From the NCBI RefSeq assembly GCF_009650135.1, contig NZ_CP045871.1, forward strand, positions 434,001 to 498,000: DNA of 64,000 nucleotides, written 5' to 3'. A program made the translations under genes and the position numbers. The DNA is from Litorivicinus lipolyticus (GTDB taxonomy: Bacteria > Pseudomonadota > Gammaproteobacteria > Pseudomonadales > Litorivicinaceae). The stretch's first letter is position 1. Every line of letters starts with the position of its first letter. Shown in pieces: positions 1 to 8,220 of this stretch. The notes under the pieces are model-generated. The model was not told where the DNA came from, did not search any database, and saw only the letters and a program-made list of their open reading frames with translations.

Positions 1-980
1 TTGGCTTCGGCGTGGCATTCGGCCAGCGCCGCACGGGCGGCGTCGATGTCCCGCCCCAGCTCGGTGTCGGCGTCTAGGTAGCACAGCATGATCAGCTCGC
101 CGACCCCGGTCCACATGACCCGCGTCGCCAGATCCGCCGGCGCCGTTACGTGCGCGCGTTCGGCCAGTGTTCGCGCCAGCGCCGCCACCAACGCCGAGTG
201 CTGGTAGCGCTCCTTCCACAGCTCGGCAATCGCGGGGTTCATGAAATCCTGCACAGCCTGCACTTCGACGATATCGCGCAAGGTTGCCGGATCCAGCGAT
301 TGCAGGGCAGCACGCAATTCACCGCTCGGTTCGACTGGGGGGTCGATTAACTGGGCGCAGCGAAAAATCCGCGCGGCAATCAGCGGCTCCGTCAGCAGCA
401 CACCGGGTAGCGCAGCTTCGTTGGCGGCGGCAACGGTGCGTTTGAAGTTGGCGCCCATTGCGTTCGGCATAAACCAGCGCAGGGCCCGGGCCGACAAGTC
501 CGCGGTCATGCTCAGGTAAAATGGGTAGGCCGACAGGTGCGGGTCGTTTACGTCAAACACACGAATTTCGTCGCTGACCTGGACCTGGTCCAGCAGGCGT
601 TTGAGCGCGGCCCGGTCGATACTCAAAATTGCGCTGGGCAGGACCACCTCGGCTTTAAACTTGCGTGGTCGCAAGCGCGCAATGGCTTTGGCTGCGCGCG
701 GCGAACCGGCTGGGATTTCGGTGCGCTTGCCGTCATCAGCGACCAGGTCGATCTGGCCGTCAAGCAACAGATAATCGCGGTTGTCGTTAGCGCCCAGGTC
801 AAACAGGATCGAGCCCGGTCGCATGCGTTCGATTTCAAAGTGCGGCGCAATCATCGCCAGATCGTCCAGCGCCATCTGGTCAAACACCTCGAATGCGCGC
901 AGTTGCTGGGCACTGACACGGTCCTGGAACTGGCTGATTGAGGTTGTTTCAGGTGTTTTTTGTGTACGACTGAACCGCAT
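1..980 (-). CDS. cNMP-binding / HDOD-type signalling protein (C-terminus outside window)
   Basis: An open reading frame runs on the minus strand from an ATG at 978-980 to the window edge without a stop, about 326 residues. Translated by eye, residues about 25-130 look like a cyclic-nucleotide-binding fold (FEVFDQMALDDLAMIAPHF, then RPGSILFDLGANDNRDYLLL and DGQIDLVADDG). The remainder resembles a HDOD domain (ALPGVLLTEPLIAARIFRCA, helical, alanine-rich). Such proteins are usually signalling adaptors that bind a nucleotide and regulate partners. No clear Shine-Dalgarno precedes the ATG. The ligand is unknown. It lies downstream of comF on the same strand, with a gap of about 70 bp. Confidence 0.7.
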   Translation of the reverse strand, partial: MRFSRTQKTPETTSISQFQDRVSAQQLRAFEVFDQMALDDLAMIAPHFEIERMRPGSILFDLGANDNRDYLLLDGQIDLVADDGKRTEIPAGSPRAAKAIARLRPRKFKAEVVLPSAILSIDRAALKRLLDQVQVSDEIRVFDVNDPHLSAYPFYLSMTADLSARALRWFMPNAMGANFKRTVAAANEAALPGVLLTEPLIAARIFRCAQLIDPPVEPSGELRAALQSLDPATLRDIVEVQAVQDFMNPAIAELWKERYQHSALVAALARTLAERAHVTAPADLATRVMWTGVGELIMLCYLDADTELGRDIDAARAALAECHAEA

Positions 981-1050
981 GTGTCTTGTCCAAAATAGAG
1001 TCCGATGCGTTAAGCCTAGATCAGTTTGGCAACTTTGCAGGGACATTGGT

Positions 1051-1647
1051 TCAGGCCCGTGCGATCACTAACCAGGCCTCGATGATATGGCCCTCGGCGC
1101 TAAGCTGATCGTGGGCTTGGCGCAGGCTGTGCCCGCTGGCCATCAGGTCATCGACCAGCCACAGTCGTCCGAGTGGCTGTGGCTGGTAGCGAAACCCCTT
1201 GGCGGCTTGGCGTTGGCCGTGGTGCCGAGTGCGGCTGTGGATCCGCCAGGGTGGCTGTAAGGTTGGCACTACCGCAATACCGCGTCCGCGACCGATCGCG
1301 ATGGCCAGACCGGCTGCGGTATCGCCACCGCGGCGCAGTCGGCTAAGGCGTTGGCTGGGGATGTAGGTCAGGGCATCGGGGCGCATGAGGTGGCGCGACT
1401 GGATTGCCAGTTGCTGTCCGCACCAATCGTTTAAACGTTGGTCACGCCCGTGCTTGACGGCTAACACGATGCGCCGCAGGGCGCCGGCAAAGGGACCCAG
1501 CGAAAACACCCGGACGCCCAATGGGATGCTGGTGTCGAGTGTGTCTGGCGGCTGCGCATGCGCGCGGATGTGGCGCCGGCAATGGCAGCACAGGGGCTGG
1601 TGCCGAGTGGGCCCAAGGCACAGAGGGCATTGACCGGTTAATCGCAT
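1051..1647 (-). CDS. comF: ComF family phosphoribosyltransferase-like protein
   Basis: 198 residues. The N-terminus has a zinc-ribbon-like cysteine cluster (CPLCLG, then CCHC), followed by the ComF signature LGPFAGALRRIVLAVKHGRD and a C-terminal PRPP-type loop (LWLVDDLMASGHSLRQA, corresponding to VDDVxTTGxT). ComF proteins take part in uptake of single-stranded DNA during natural transformation and in nutritional use of DNA, acting on the cytoplasmic side; their enzymatic activity is not settled. comF divergent from bioB is a recurrent gammaproteobacterial arrangement, which supports the call. The family has about 190-240 residues, so the gene appears complete. Confidence 0.85.
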   Translation of the reverse strand: MRLTGQCPLCLGPTRHQPLCCHCRRHIRAHAQPPDTLDTSIPLGVRVFSLGPFAGALRRIVLAVKHGRDQRLNDWCGQQLAIQSRHLMRPDALTYIPSQRLSRLRRGGDTAAGLAIAIGRGRGIAVVPTLQPPWRIHSRTRHHGQRQAAKGFRYQPQPLGRLWLVDDLMASGHSLRQAHDQLSAEGHIIEAWLVIARA

Positions 1648-1785
1648 GGCTCGGTTATGCGCGGCTGACCGCTCCGGCGCAAGCGCAGGGACAGGCTTGT
1701 CCGCTGCGACTGACCACGATGTCAGAAAAAACGCCTGGGATTGTTCAAATAATGCACGCGGGTAAAGCTCGCGTCACATTTTGAA

Positions 1786-1813
1786 TTGACGCCGCCGCCG
1801 GCGGCGCTAGACT
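1786..1813 (+). promoter_or_regulatory. Likely sigma-70 promoter of the biotin operon
   Basis: A -35-like TTGACG (1786-1791) is followed by a 16-bp spacer and a -10-like TAGACT (1808-1813). This puts transcription start near 1820, just before the bioB Shine-Dalgarno (AGGGAG, about 1824-1830). The spacer holds a perfect 14-bp GC palindrome (CGCCGCC/GGCGGCG, 1793-1806) that could be an operator or a by-product of GC-rich sequence. The classical BirA operator (TTGTAAACC with its inverted copy) was not seen. Confidence 0.5.
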
Positions 1814-1836
1814 GCCTCGACGCTAGGGAGAACCGT

Positions 1837-2886
1837 ATGAGCACAGCCGAAATTCGCAACGACTGGACGCGCGACGACATCGCCGCCATTTTTAATCAGC
1901 CTTTGATGGATCTGCTGATGCAGGCTCAAACGGTTCACCGCGAACACCACCACGCCAACCAGGTCCAGGTGTCGACCCTGATGTCGATTAAAACCGGCGC
2001 CTGCCCGGAAGACTGCGCGTATTGCCCGCAGGCCGGCGTCTATGACACCGGTTTGGACAAGGAAAAACTCGCCGCGATCAGCGCGGTGGTCGAGCAAGCG
2101 CGCGCGGCCAAGGCCACCGGCGCGACCCGGTTTTGCATGGGGGCGGCGTGGCGTGAACCGCCGGCCAAAGCCATGCCGGTGATCACCGCGATGATTACAG
2201 AGGTCAAAGCGCTGGGGCTGGAAACCTGCATGACCCTGGGGATGCTGGACGAGCAACAGGCCGACACTTTGGCTAGCGCTGGGTTGGACTATTACAACCA
2301 CAACTTGGACACCTCGCCTGAGCACTACGGCAACATTATTACCACGCGCACATTTGACGACCGCTTGGACACCCTGTCACGGGTTCGCGACGCCGGCATG
2401 AAGGTCTGTTCGGGCGGCATTTTGGGCATGGACGAGTCGGCCGATGACCGTTACGGTTTGCTGCAATCGCTGGCCAACTTGCCGCAACATCCGGACAGCG
2501 TTCCGATCAACCAGTTGGTTCGGGTCGCCGGCACGCCGCTGGAAAACGCGCAAGACCTGGACCCCTTGGATTTCGTTCGCACGGTGGCGACCGCCCGGGT
2601 GTTGATGCCCAAATCCGTGGTCCGTTTGTCCGCTGGGCGCGAAATCATGAGCGATGAAATGCAGGCGCTGTGCTTTATGGCGGGCGCCAATAGCCTGTTT
2701 TACGGTGAAACCTTGCTGACCACGCCCAACCCCGAAACCCAGCGTGATCAGGCCCTGTTCAAACGCATGGGCATTAACACCACCCAGCAGGGTGATCCGG
2801 TCAAGACCTGGGCGCCGCGCCAGCGCACCCAGTGGGAACAGCAGGTCGACGCGTTGGCAACCGATGCGACCGCTGCGCGAGTATGA
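1837..2886 (+). CDS. bioB: Biotin synthase
   Basis: 349 residues, close to the E. coli enzyme (346). A radical-SAM enzyme that inserts sulfur into dethiobiotin, the last step of biotin synthesis. The radical-SAM motif is C-x3-C-x2-C in CPEDCAYC, after the typical [10 protein letters not shown] stretch; [10 protein letters not shown] and [11 protein letters not shown] are BioB hallmarks. The ATG at 1837 is chosen over an upstream in-frame ATG at 1786 because AGGGAG lies just before it and the conserved family N-terminus begins there. First gene of a tightly overlapping bioB-F-H-C-D operon; its stop overlaps the bioF start (ATGA). Confidence 0.97.
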   Translation: MSTAEIRNDWTRDDIAAIFNQPLMDLLMQAQTVHREHHHANQVQVSTLMSIKTGACPEDCAYCPQAGVYDTGLDKEKLAAISAVVEQARAAKATGATRFCMGAAWREPPAKAMPVITAMITEVKALGLETCMTLGMLDEQQADTLASAGLDYYNHNLDTSPEHYGNIITTRTFDDRLDTLSRVRDAGMKVCSGGILGMDESADDRYGLLQSLANLPQHPDSVPINQLVRVAGTPLENAQDLDPLDFVRTVATARVLMPKSVVRLSAGREIMSDEMQALCFMAGANSLFYGETLLTTPNPETQRDQALFKRMGINTTQQGDPVKTWAPRQRTQWEQQVDALATDATAARV

Positions 2887-4028
2887 GCTGGGCTGAACAC
2901 CTGGGGCTGCGCATGGCCCAGGCCCAACAGCAGTCCTTATTGCGCTCCCACACCCGGTTGGCGACCCCGCAGCGGGTGGATACCCAGATCAATGGCCATT
3001 CGGTCCTGAATTTTTCCTCCAATGACTATTTAGGTTGGGCCAGCGACGAATTCACCATCCAGGCCCTGAAGCGTGGGGCCGACCGTTACGGCGTCGGCAG
3101 CGGCGCCTCGCACTGGGTGGTGGGCCACAGCGGCGCCCACGACGACTTAGAGACCGCCGTCGCCGACTGGCTAGGGGTCGAGGCGGTGGCACTTTTTTGC
3201 ACCGGGTACTTGGCGAATTTGGGCGTCATTAGTGCGCTGGCCGATGCCGACACACTGATTCATCAAGACCGCCTTAATCACGCCTCGCTGCTGCAGGCCG
3301 GCACCTTAGCCGGTCAATCACGACGGTTTGGCCACGCTGATGTCGACCAGTTACGCCGGCGCTTGGCGCGCGGCCATGATCGCCGCCAATGGGTTGTTAG
3401 CGACGGCGTTTTTTCAATGGACGGAGATGTTGCGCCGGTTCAGGCCTATGTCGATGCCGCCGGCGCCGCCGGTGCCTTGTGTTTGATTGACGACGCCCAT
3501 GGCCTTGGCGTGCTCGGCGATCAAGGGCGCGGCAGCACTCACGGCTGTAATCCGGACTTGATCATGGGCACCTTGGGCAAGGCGCTGGGGTGTGGCGGTG
3601 CTTTTATTGCGGGCGCCGGCTGGCTGGTGGACGCGATTCGCCAGTTTTCCAAGCCCTACACTTACACCACGGCGATGTCGCCGGCGCTGGCGTATGCCGC
3701 GGCCGAGAACATTCGCCGATTGCGGACACAGCCCCATCACCAGGCCAAGTTGCGCTCGAATATTGACTATTTTCGCGCCCAGGCGATCGCGCGAGGGGTC
3801 GACTTGATGACCAGTGACAGCGCGATACAGCCGTGGTTGCTGGGCAGCAATGAGCGCGCCTTGGCCGCCAGCGAACGTCTGAAATCGGCCGGACTTTGGG
3901 TCAGCGCAATTCGACCGCCGACTGTGCCGGCGGGGACCGCGCGGCTGCGCATCGCACTCAGCGCGGCACACACCCAATCCCAACTGGACCAGCTGTGTGA
4001 TGGCTTAGTGACATGCATACCCGGGTAA
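2883..4028 (+). CDS. bioF: 8-amino-7-oxononanoate synthase
   Basis: 381 residues (E. coli BioF 384). A PLP-dependent alpha-oxoamine synthase condensing pimeloyl-ACP with L-alanine. Visible signatures are [10 protein letters not shown] near residue 40, [21 protein letters not shown], the aspartate stretch [12 protein letters not shown], and the PLP-lysine region [15 protein letters not shown]. The ATG at 2883 overlaps the bioB stop by four bases, which argues against the upstream in-frame start at 2832. Its own stop lies 16 bases inside the next gene, so translation is probably coupled along the operon. Confidence 0.96.
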   Translation: MSWAEHLGLRMAQAQQQSLLRSHTRLATPQRVDTQINGHSVLNFSSNDYLGWASDEFTIQALKRGADRYGVGSGASHWVVGHSGAHDDLETAVADWLGVEAVALFCTGYLANLGVISALADADTLIHQDRLNHASLLQAGTLAGQSRRFGHADVDQLRRRLARGHDRRQWVVSDGVFSMDGDVAPVQAYVDAAGAAGALCLIDDAHGLGVLGDQGRGSTHGCNPDLIMGTLGKALGCGGAFIAGAGWLVDAIRQFSKPYTYTTAMSPALAYAAAENIRRLRTQPHHQAKLRSNIDYFRAQAIARGVDLMTSDSAIQPWLLGSNERALAASERLKSAGLWVSAIRPPTVPAGTARLRIALSAAHTQSQLDQLCDGLVTCIPG

Positions 4029-4558
4029 TTGGCGGCTGGGGGTTTGACAGTGCCGTGCTGGCGCATCTGGGCGCGGCCCAGCCGTGGTACCAAACGCTCG
4101 AACTGACCGAGCCGACCGTGCTGATCGGCTGGAGCCTGGGCGGTGTGGTCGCCACGGAGGCCCTGGATCATCCGCTGGTGTGCGGCCTGGTGACCCTGGC
4201 CACGCCGGGCCACTTTGGCGCTCAGGTCGACCCGCGCTTTTTCCACCGCTTGCAGCGCTCGGTTCAGCGCGATCCGGGCGCCGCGCTGGCGCGTTTTCAT
4301 CCGTGGATTGTCGGCGAACCCTTTGACGGCAAGCGTGCCGACACCGTGCAGCTCGACCAAGGGTTGGCGCGACTGGCCGCCAGCGATTGCGCGGGGTCCT
4401 GGGCGCAGTCGCCGGTGGCGCAGCTGCACCTGGTCGGCCGCGATGATGTGCTGTTTAGTGATACCGATCAGCACGCGATTGACGGTGGCCATGGCTTTGC
4501 CTGGCAAAATCGAGGTGACACCACTAACGCGATTGAGGCCTTCATTGATGCACTTTGA
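4013..4558 (+). CDS. bioH: Compact BioH-like pimeloyl-ACP methyl ester esterase
   Basis: 181 residues, well short of E. coli BioH (256). An alpha/beta-hydrolase: GGWGFDS near residue 8 (oxyanion-hole strand), nucleophile elbow GWSLGG (Ser near residue 43), a candidate acid in GRDDVLF, and a candidate catalytic His in GGHGF. Its place between bioF and bioC indicates that it demethylates pimeloyl-ACP methyl ester, releasing pimeloyl-ACP for BioF. The missing length is in the region before the nucleophile and in the cap, so it may be closer to BioG-type or other non-orthologous esterases than to true BioH. It overlaps bioF by 16 bp and bioC by 11 bp. Confidence 0.82.
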   Translation: MHTRVIGGWGFDSAVLAHLGAAQPWYQTLELTEPTVLIGWSLGGVVATEALDHPLVCGLVTLATPGHFGAQVDPRFFHRLQRSVQRDPGAALARFHPWIVGEPFDGKRADTVQLDQGLARLAASDCAGSWAQSPVAQLHLVGRDDVLFSDTDQHAIDGGHGFAWQNRGDTTNAIEAFIDAL

Positions 4559-5195
4559 ACGGCGTGCGGACCAGTACTCCGGTTTGGCCGGGTTTCAGCG
4601 CGCCTGTGCGGCTGAGTTGGTGGCCGATTTTGAACCCGCTGGGCTGGGTCTGGACGTCGGCGCCGGCACCGGTTTTGTCGCCCGCGCGCGCCCGCTACCG
4701 GGGCTGATCCAAGTCGACCTGTCCGGTGCCATGCTGGCGCACGCTTCGGGCCCGCGGGTGGTGTGCGATGCCCGCCAGCTGCCGTTTGCCGACGACAGCT
4801 TTGACTACGCGGTATCGAACATGGCGCTGCAGTGGATTTGCGATCCCAGCGACCTGATTCGGGTGCTGCGCCCCGGCGGCGTGCTGCGCGCTTGTGTGGT
4901 GCTGTCCGGATCGGTCCCGGAATTAGCCGCGGCGCGTGTGGCTGCGGGTTTGGCGCCGGTGGCGAACTTGCCCGACTTTGCGTTTTGGCAGGCCCAGTTT
5001 GCCGGGGCCCGGATGCGCCAGCAAACTCGGCACCTGGACTTTGCCAGCGCCGCGGATGCGCTGCGTTCGGTGCGCGGTGTCGGTGCGGTCGCCGCCAGCG
5101 AGCAATCGGTGACGCCATCCCAATACCGTGCGTTGCTGGCCCAGGTTGGTTGCCAGCTGAGTTACCACCTGCTGTGGATCGAGTGGCATAAATGA
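4548..5195 (+). CDS. bioC: Malonyl-ACP O-methyltransferase
   Basis: 215 residues, somewhat shorter than E. coli BioC (251). A class I SAM methyltransferase that caps malonyl-ACP with a methyl ester so that fatty-acid synthesis can build the pimeloyl chain. Motif I is GLDVGAGTGFVAR (near residue 35); later come DARQLPFADDSFDYAVSNMALQW, typical of BioC, and the post-motif VLRPGGVLR. The ATG at 4548 sits inside the end of the esterase gene, giving an 11-bp overlap. A longer open frame begins at 4215, but its N-terminal part is only an out-of-frame reading of the esterase gene. Confidence 0.93.
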   Translation: MHFERRADQYSGLAGFQRACAAELVADFEPAGLGLDVGAGTGFVARARPLPGLIQVDLSGAMLAHASGPRVVCDARQLPFADDSFDYAVSNMALQWICDPSDLIRVLRPGGVLRACVVLSGSVPELAAARVAAGLAPVANLPDFAFWQAQFAGARMRQQTRHLDFASAADALRSVRGVGAVAASEQSVTPSQYRALLAQVGCQLSYHLLWIEWHK

Positions 5196-5857
5196 AGTGT
5201 TTTCTAACCGGAACCGACACCGACGTCGGCAAGACCGTGGTCAGTGCCGGGCTGCTCGCACGGGCGCGTTTGGACGGGCTCAGTTGTATTGGGTTAAAGC
5301 CGGTGGCCGCCGGCGCCGAATCCGGTCCCGACGGCGATTATTCCGACGATGCCTTGCGCCTGGCCCAGGGTGCTGGTTACCGAGGCCCGCTGGCGGCGAT
5401 TAATCCGGTGCTATTGGCGCCGCCGATTGCGCCCCATGTGGCGGCGGCGGATGCCGGCATCACATTAGAGGCACTGGCTCTGGCGAATTGGGCGCGCGAC
5501 CAGGCCGCTGACTATCAGGCCGTGATCGTCGAAGGGGCCGGCGGCTGGCGCGTCCCGATCAATGCCGGCGAGGGCTTTGACAGCATCGCTAAACACCTTG
5601 GGTGGCCGGTTATTTTGGTGGTCGGCATGCGCCTGGGCTGTATCAATCATGCGCTGTTGACGGTCGAGGCGATCGCCGCCGATGGCCTGTGCTTGGCGGG
5701 TTGGGTGGCCAATCGGGTCGACCCCGGCCAGCTGGCCTATGCCGATAACCTGGCGGCCTTAAAAGCGCGCATCAGAGCGCCGCTGTTGGGGGTGGTGGAG
5801 TGGTCCGATAACCCCGCACCCGACGCCGTTGCAGCGCAGGTGCGGTGGCCGGACTAG
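5192..5857 (+). CDS. bioD: Dethiobiotin synthetase
   Basis: 221 residues (E. coli BioD 225). ATP-dependent carboxylation and ring closure of 7,8-diaminopelargonate. Walker-A-like GTDTDVGKTVVSAGLL at the N-terminus, GLKPVAAG, and VIVEGAGGWRVPI are family hallmarks. The start overlaps the bioC stop (ATGA). The stop codon shares the tetranucleotide CTAG with the stop of the convergent kinase gene. bioA (diaminopelargonate aminotransferase) is not in the window and must lie elsewhere. Confidence 0.96.
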   Translation: MKCFLTGTDTDVGKTVVSAGLLARARLDGLSCIGLKPVAAGAESGPDGDYSDDALRLAQGAGYRGPLAAINPVLLAPPIAPHVAAADAGITLEALALANWARDQAADYQAVIVEGAGGWRVPINAGEGFDSIAKHLGWPVILVVGMRLGCINHALLTVEAIAADGLCLAGWVANRVDPGQLAYADNLAALKARIRAPLLGVVEWSDNPAPDAVAAQVRWPD

Positions 5858-6849
5858 GCGTATTGCGCGCGCAGCTCTGCGTAGCGCGCTGGGGTCAGGC
5901 GCGGGCCAAAGGTTTCGACCACTTCGGCGGCCACGGCACAGGCAAAGCTGGCGCTGCGTTGATGGCTCCAGTCGCTTAGTAGCCCGTGTACAAAGGCGCC
6001 GGCAAAGGCGTCACCGGCACCGTTGGTGTCGATCGCGTTAGCCGGTTTGCCGGCAATTTCTGTGCGTGTGCCACCGTGCATCACCAAGGCACCGCGTTCG
6101 CCCAAGGTCACCACTAAATCTTGGGTCCATTCGCGGATCGCGGCGATGCCTTTGTCCAAGTCCGATTCGCCGGTAAAAATCGCCAGCTCTTCTTCGTTAC
6201 AAAACAACAGGTCGACGCCGCCGTGGAACAGTTCTTCCAGTTGCGGCTTAAAGTACTGAGTCAGGCCCGGATCAGAAAAGGTCCCAATCACCATGACGCC
6301 GTTTTCACGGGCAATCTGCTTGGCCTGAACCGCGGTGGCGCGGCTGACCGGCGAGGTGATCAGGTAGCCCTCGAGGTAGATCGCGCGGCTGTTGGCGATG
6401 ATGTCCGTGTTTAGGCTGTCGGATTTAAGGTCGCCGGTAACCCCCAGCGAAGTGTTCATGGTGCGCTCCGCATCCGGTGTCACCATTACGAAACAGCGGC
6501 CGGTGACGCCCTCGACCATGTGATCACTTGCGTGCGTGTCGACGCCTGCGTCAAGCATGTCGTTGACGTAAAAATGGCCGTTGTCGTCGTCGCCTAACTG
6601 GCAGGTGTAGTACGCGCTGGACCCCATGCAGGCGGCCGCGATTACGCTATTGGCACCACTGCCACCACAGGCTTTGGAGGCGGCACCGGCGCGCGCGCTC
6701 AAGGTGTCCAGCACCAGGCTGGCGCGGTCCGGTTCGATCAAGGTGGTCAGGCCTTTCTCGATGCCCAGGTCGCTCAACATGTCGTCGGTGACGTGGAACT
6801 CGTGGTCCACCAGCGCATTGCCGAGGCCAAACAGGTCGTAACGGCTCAT
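5854..6849 (-). CDS. PfkB family carbohydrate/nucleoside kinase (adenosine kinase-like)
   Basis: 331 residues. A ribokinase-family fold: GLGNALVDHEF at the N-terminus, the GGSGANSVIAAACMG motif (first PfkB signature) and the C-terminal DTNGAGDAFAGAFVHGL with the catalytic Asp. Length and the run GVMVIGTFSDPGLTQYF resemble bacterial adenosine or sugar kinases of this group; the substrate cannot be read from sequence. The ATG at 6849 overlaps the stop of the upstream aminotransferase gene (ATGA), so the two are co-transcribed, and it is preferred over an upstream in-frame start at 6873. Confidence 0.85.
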   Translation of the reverse strand: MSRYDLFGLGNALVDHEFHVTDDMLSDLGIEKGLTTLIEPDRASLVLDTLSARAGAASKACGGSGANSVIAAACMGSSAYYTCQLGDDDNGHFYVNDMLDAGVDTHASDHMVEGVTGRCFVMVTPDAERTMNTSLGVTGDLKSDSLNTDIIANSRAIYLEGYLITSPVSRATAVQAKQIARENGVMVIGTFSDPGLTQYFKPQLEELFHGGVDLLFCNEEELAIFTGESDLDKGIAAIREWTQDLVVTLGERGALVMHGGTRTEIAGKPANAIDTNGAGDAFAGAFVHGLLSDWSHQRSASFACAVAAEVVETFGPRLTPARYAELRAQYA

Positions 6850-8033
6850 AGCACCGCCGCGATGGCGTCGCACAAGGGATCGAGGTTGGTCGGGGTGATC
6901 GCGGCGACGTTGATGCGGCCGCTGCGCACCGCGTAAACGCCAAACTCGCTGCGCAGACGGTCAACCTGTTCAGGGCTGATGCCGGCAAAGCTAAACATGC
7001 CGTTTTGTGACTGGATAAAGCTGAAATCACGGTCGACGCCGCGTGCAGCCAGGCCTTGGGTCAGCCCGGTACGCATGTCGGCGATGCGTTCGCGCATTTG
7101 CGTCAGCTCGGTTTCCCACTGATTGCGCAGCTCACTCGAACCCAACACGGTCGCGACGATGGCGCCGCCGTGTGCCGGCGGGTTGGAATAGTTGGCCCGA
7201 ATCGACAGCTTAATGTGGCTGAATGCAGCCTCCGCGGTGGCGGCGTCCTGGTCGATCAGCGTCAGTGCGCCGATGCGTTCGTTGTAGAGGCCAAAGTTCT
7301 TAGAGAACGAGGCCGCGACCAGTAACGACAGGTCTTTTTTCAGCAGCTCCAACAAGCCTTGACGGTCGGCATCAATGCCGGCGCCGAACCCTTGGTAGGC
7401 AAAGTCAACCAACGGCATCCAGCCTTTGTTGGCGGCGATGTCGGCAATTTTGGCCCAAGTTTGTGCGCTCGGATCGACGCCGGACGGATTGTGACAGCAG
7501 CCGTGCAAGACCACGACGTCATTGGCAGCGACGCCCTGCAAGTCCTCAAGCAGGCCGGCCTCGTCCAGTGACTGAGTGCTGGCATCGTAGTAGCGGTAAA
7601 CCGCGGTGGTCAGCCCGGCCGCCTCAAAGATGGCGTTGTGGTTGGCCCAGGTCGGGTTAGACACCCACACGGTCGCGCCGGGATTGGCCTTGGCGATGAA
7701 GTCAGCGGCCACACGCAAGGCGCCGGTTCCGCCTGGTGCCTGTGCGGTTTTAACCCGCGGGTTGCCCAACAAGGGGTGATCGTTACCCAGCAATAGAGCC
7801 TGGGCCAATGCCGGCAAGGCCGCGTTGCCGGTAATGCCCAAATACGACTTAGTGGTTTCGTCGTTCAACAGGATGCCCTCGGCCGCTTTGACCGCGGTCA
7901 TGATCGGCGTGCGGCCCATGGCGTCTTTGTAAACACCGACCCCCAGGTTGATCTTGTCGCTCCGTGGATCGGCATTGAAGGCGTCGTTCAATCCCAAAAT
8001 CGGGTCGGCGGGGGCTAGATTAAGGTGATACAT
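6846..8033 (-). CDS. Aspartate/aromatic aminotransferase (class I, AspC/TyrB type)
   Basis: 395 residues, the usual length of AspC/TyrB (396-397). PLP-dependent transamination between aspartate or aromatic amino acids and 2-oxoglutarate. Signatures: INLGVGVYKDAMGRTPI at residues about 28-45, HGCCHNPSGVD, VDFAYQGFGAG, and the PLP-lysine segment SFSKNFGLYNERIG. AspC and TyrB cannot be separated confidently by eye. First gene of a two-gene unit with the PfkB kinase. The 187-bp gap upstream is shared with the divergent chemotaxis-type kinase gene. Confidence 0.9.
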   Translation of the reverse strand: MYHLNLAPADPILGLNDAFNADPRSDKINLGVGVYKDAMGRTPIMTAVKAAEGILLNDETTKSYLGITGNAALPALAQALLLGNDHPLLGNPRVKTAQAPGGTGALRVAADFIAKANPGATVWVSNPTWANHNAIFEAAGLTTAVYRYYDASTQSLDEAGLLEDLQGVAANDVVVLHGCCHNPSGVDPSAQTWAKIADIAANKGWMPLVDFAYQGFGAGIDADRQGLLELLKKDLSLLVAASFSKNFGLYNERIGALTLIDQDAATAEAAFSHIKLSIRANYSNPPAHGGAIVATVLGSSELRNQWETELTQMRERIADMRTGLTQGLAARGVDRDFSFIQSQNGMFSFAGISPEQVDRLRSEFGVYAVRSGRINVAAITPTNLDPLCDAIAAVL

Positions 8034-8220
8034 ACACGCTCCAGAGTGAGTACGGGTCGAAAAACCGGCAAAGTTTACAGCGCGTTGGCCCTAGAGGCGA
8101 GGTTAGGGGTGTAAAATTTTGCTAGCCTAGGGGCCAACGGTGAACAGCGTTCCGAGGTGTGCCATCTAGCGGTATCTGCACTGATCGAGTCGGTCTACGA
8201 TTTAACCAAAGGAAGACAGC

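Noticed and set aside
1648..1836. BirA operator in front of bioB
   Set aside because: No match to TTGTAAACC with an inverted partner was found.
4468..5232. Proline/arginine-rich minus-strand frame over bioC
   Set aside because: Antisense to bioC with biased composition and no ribosome site.
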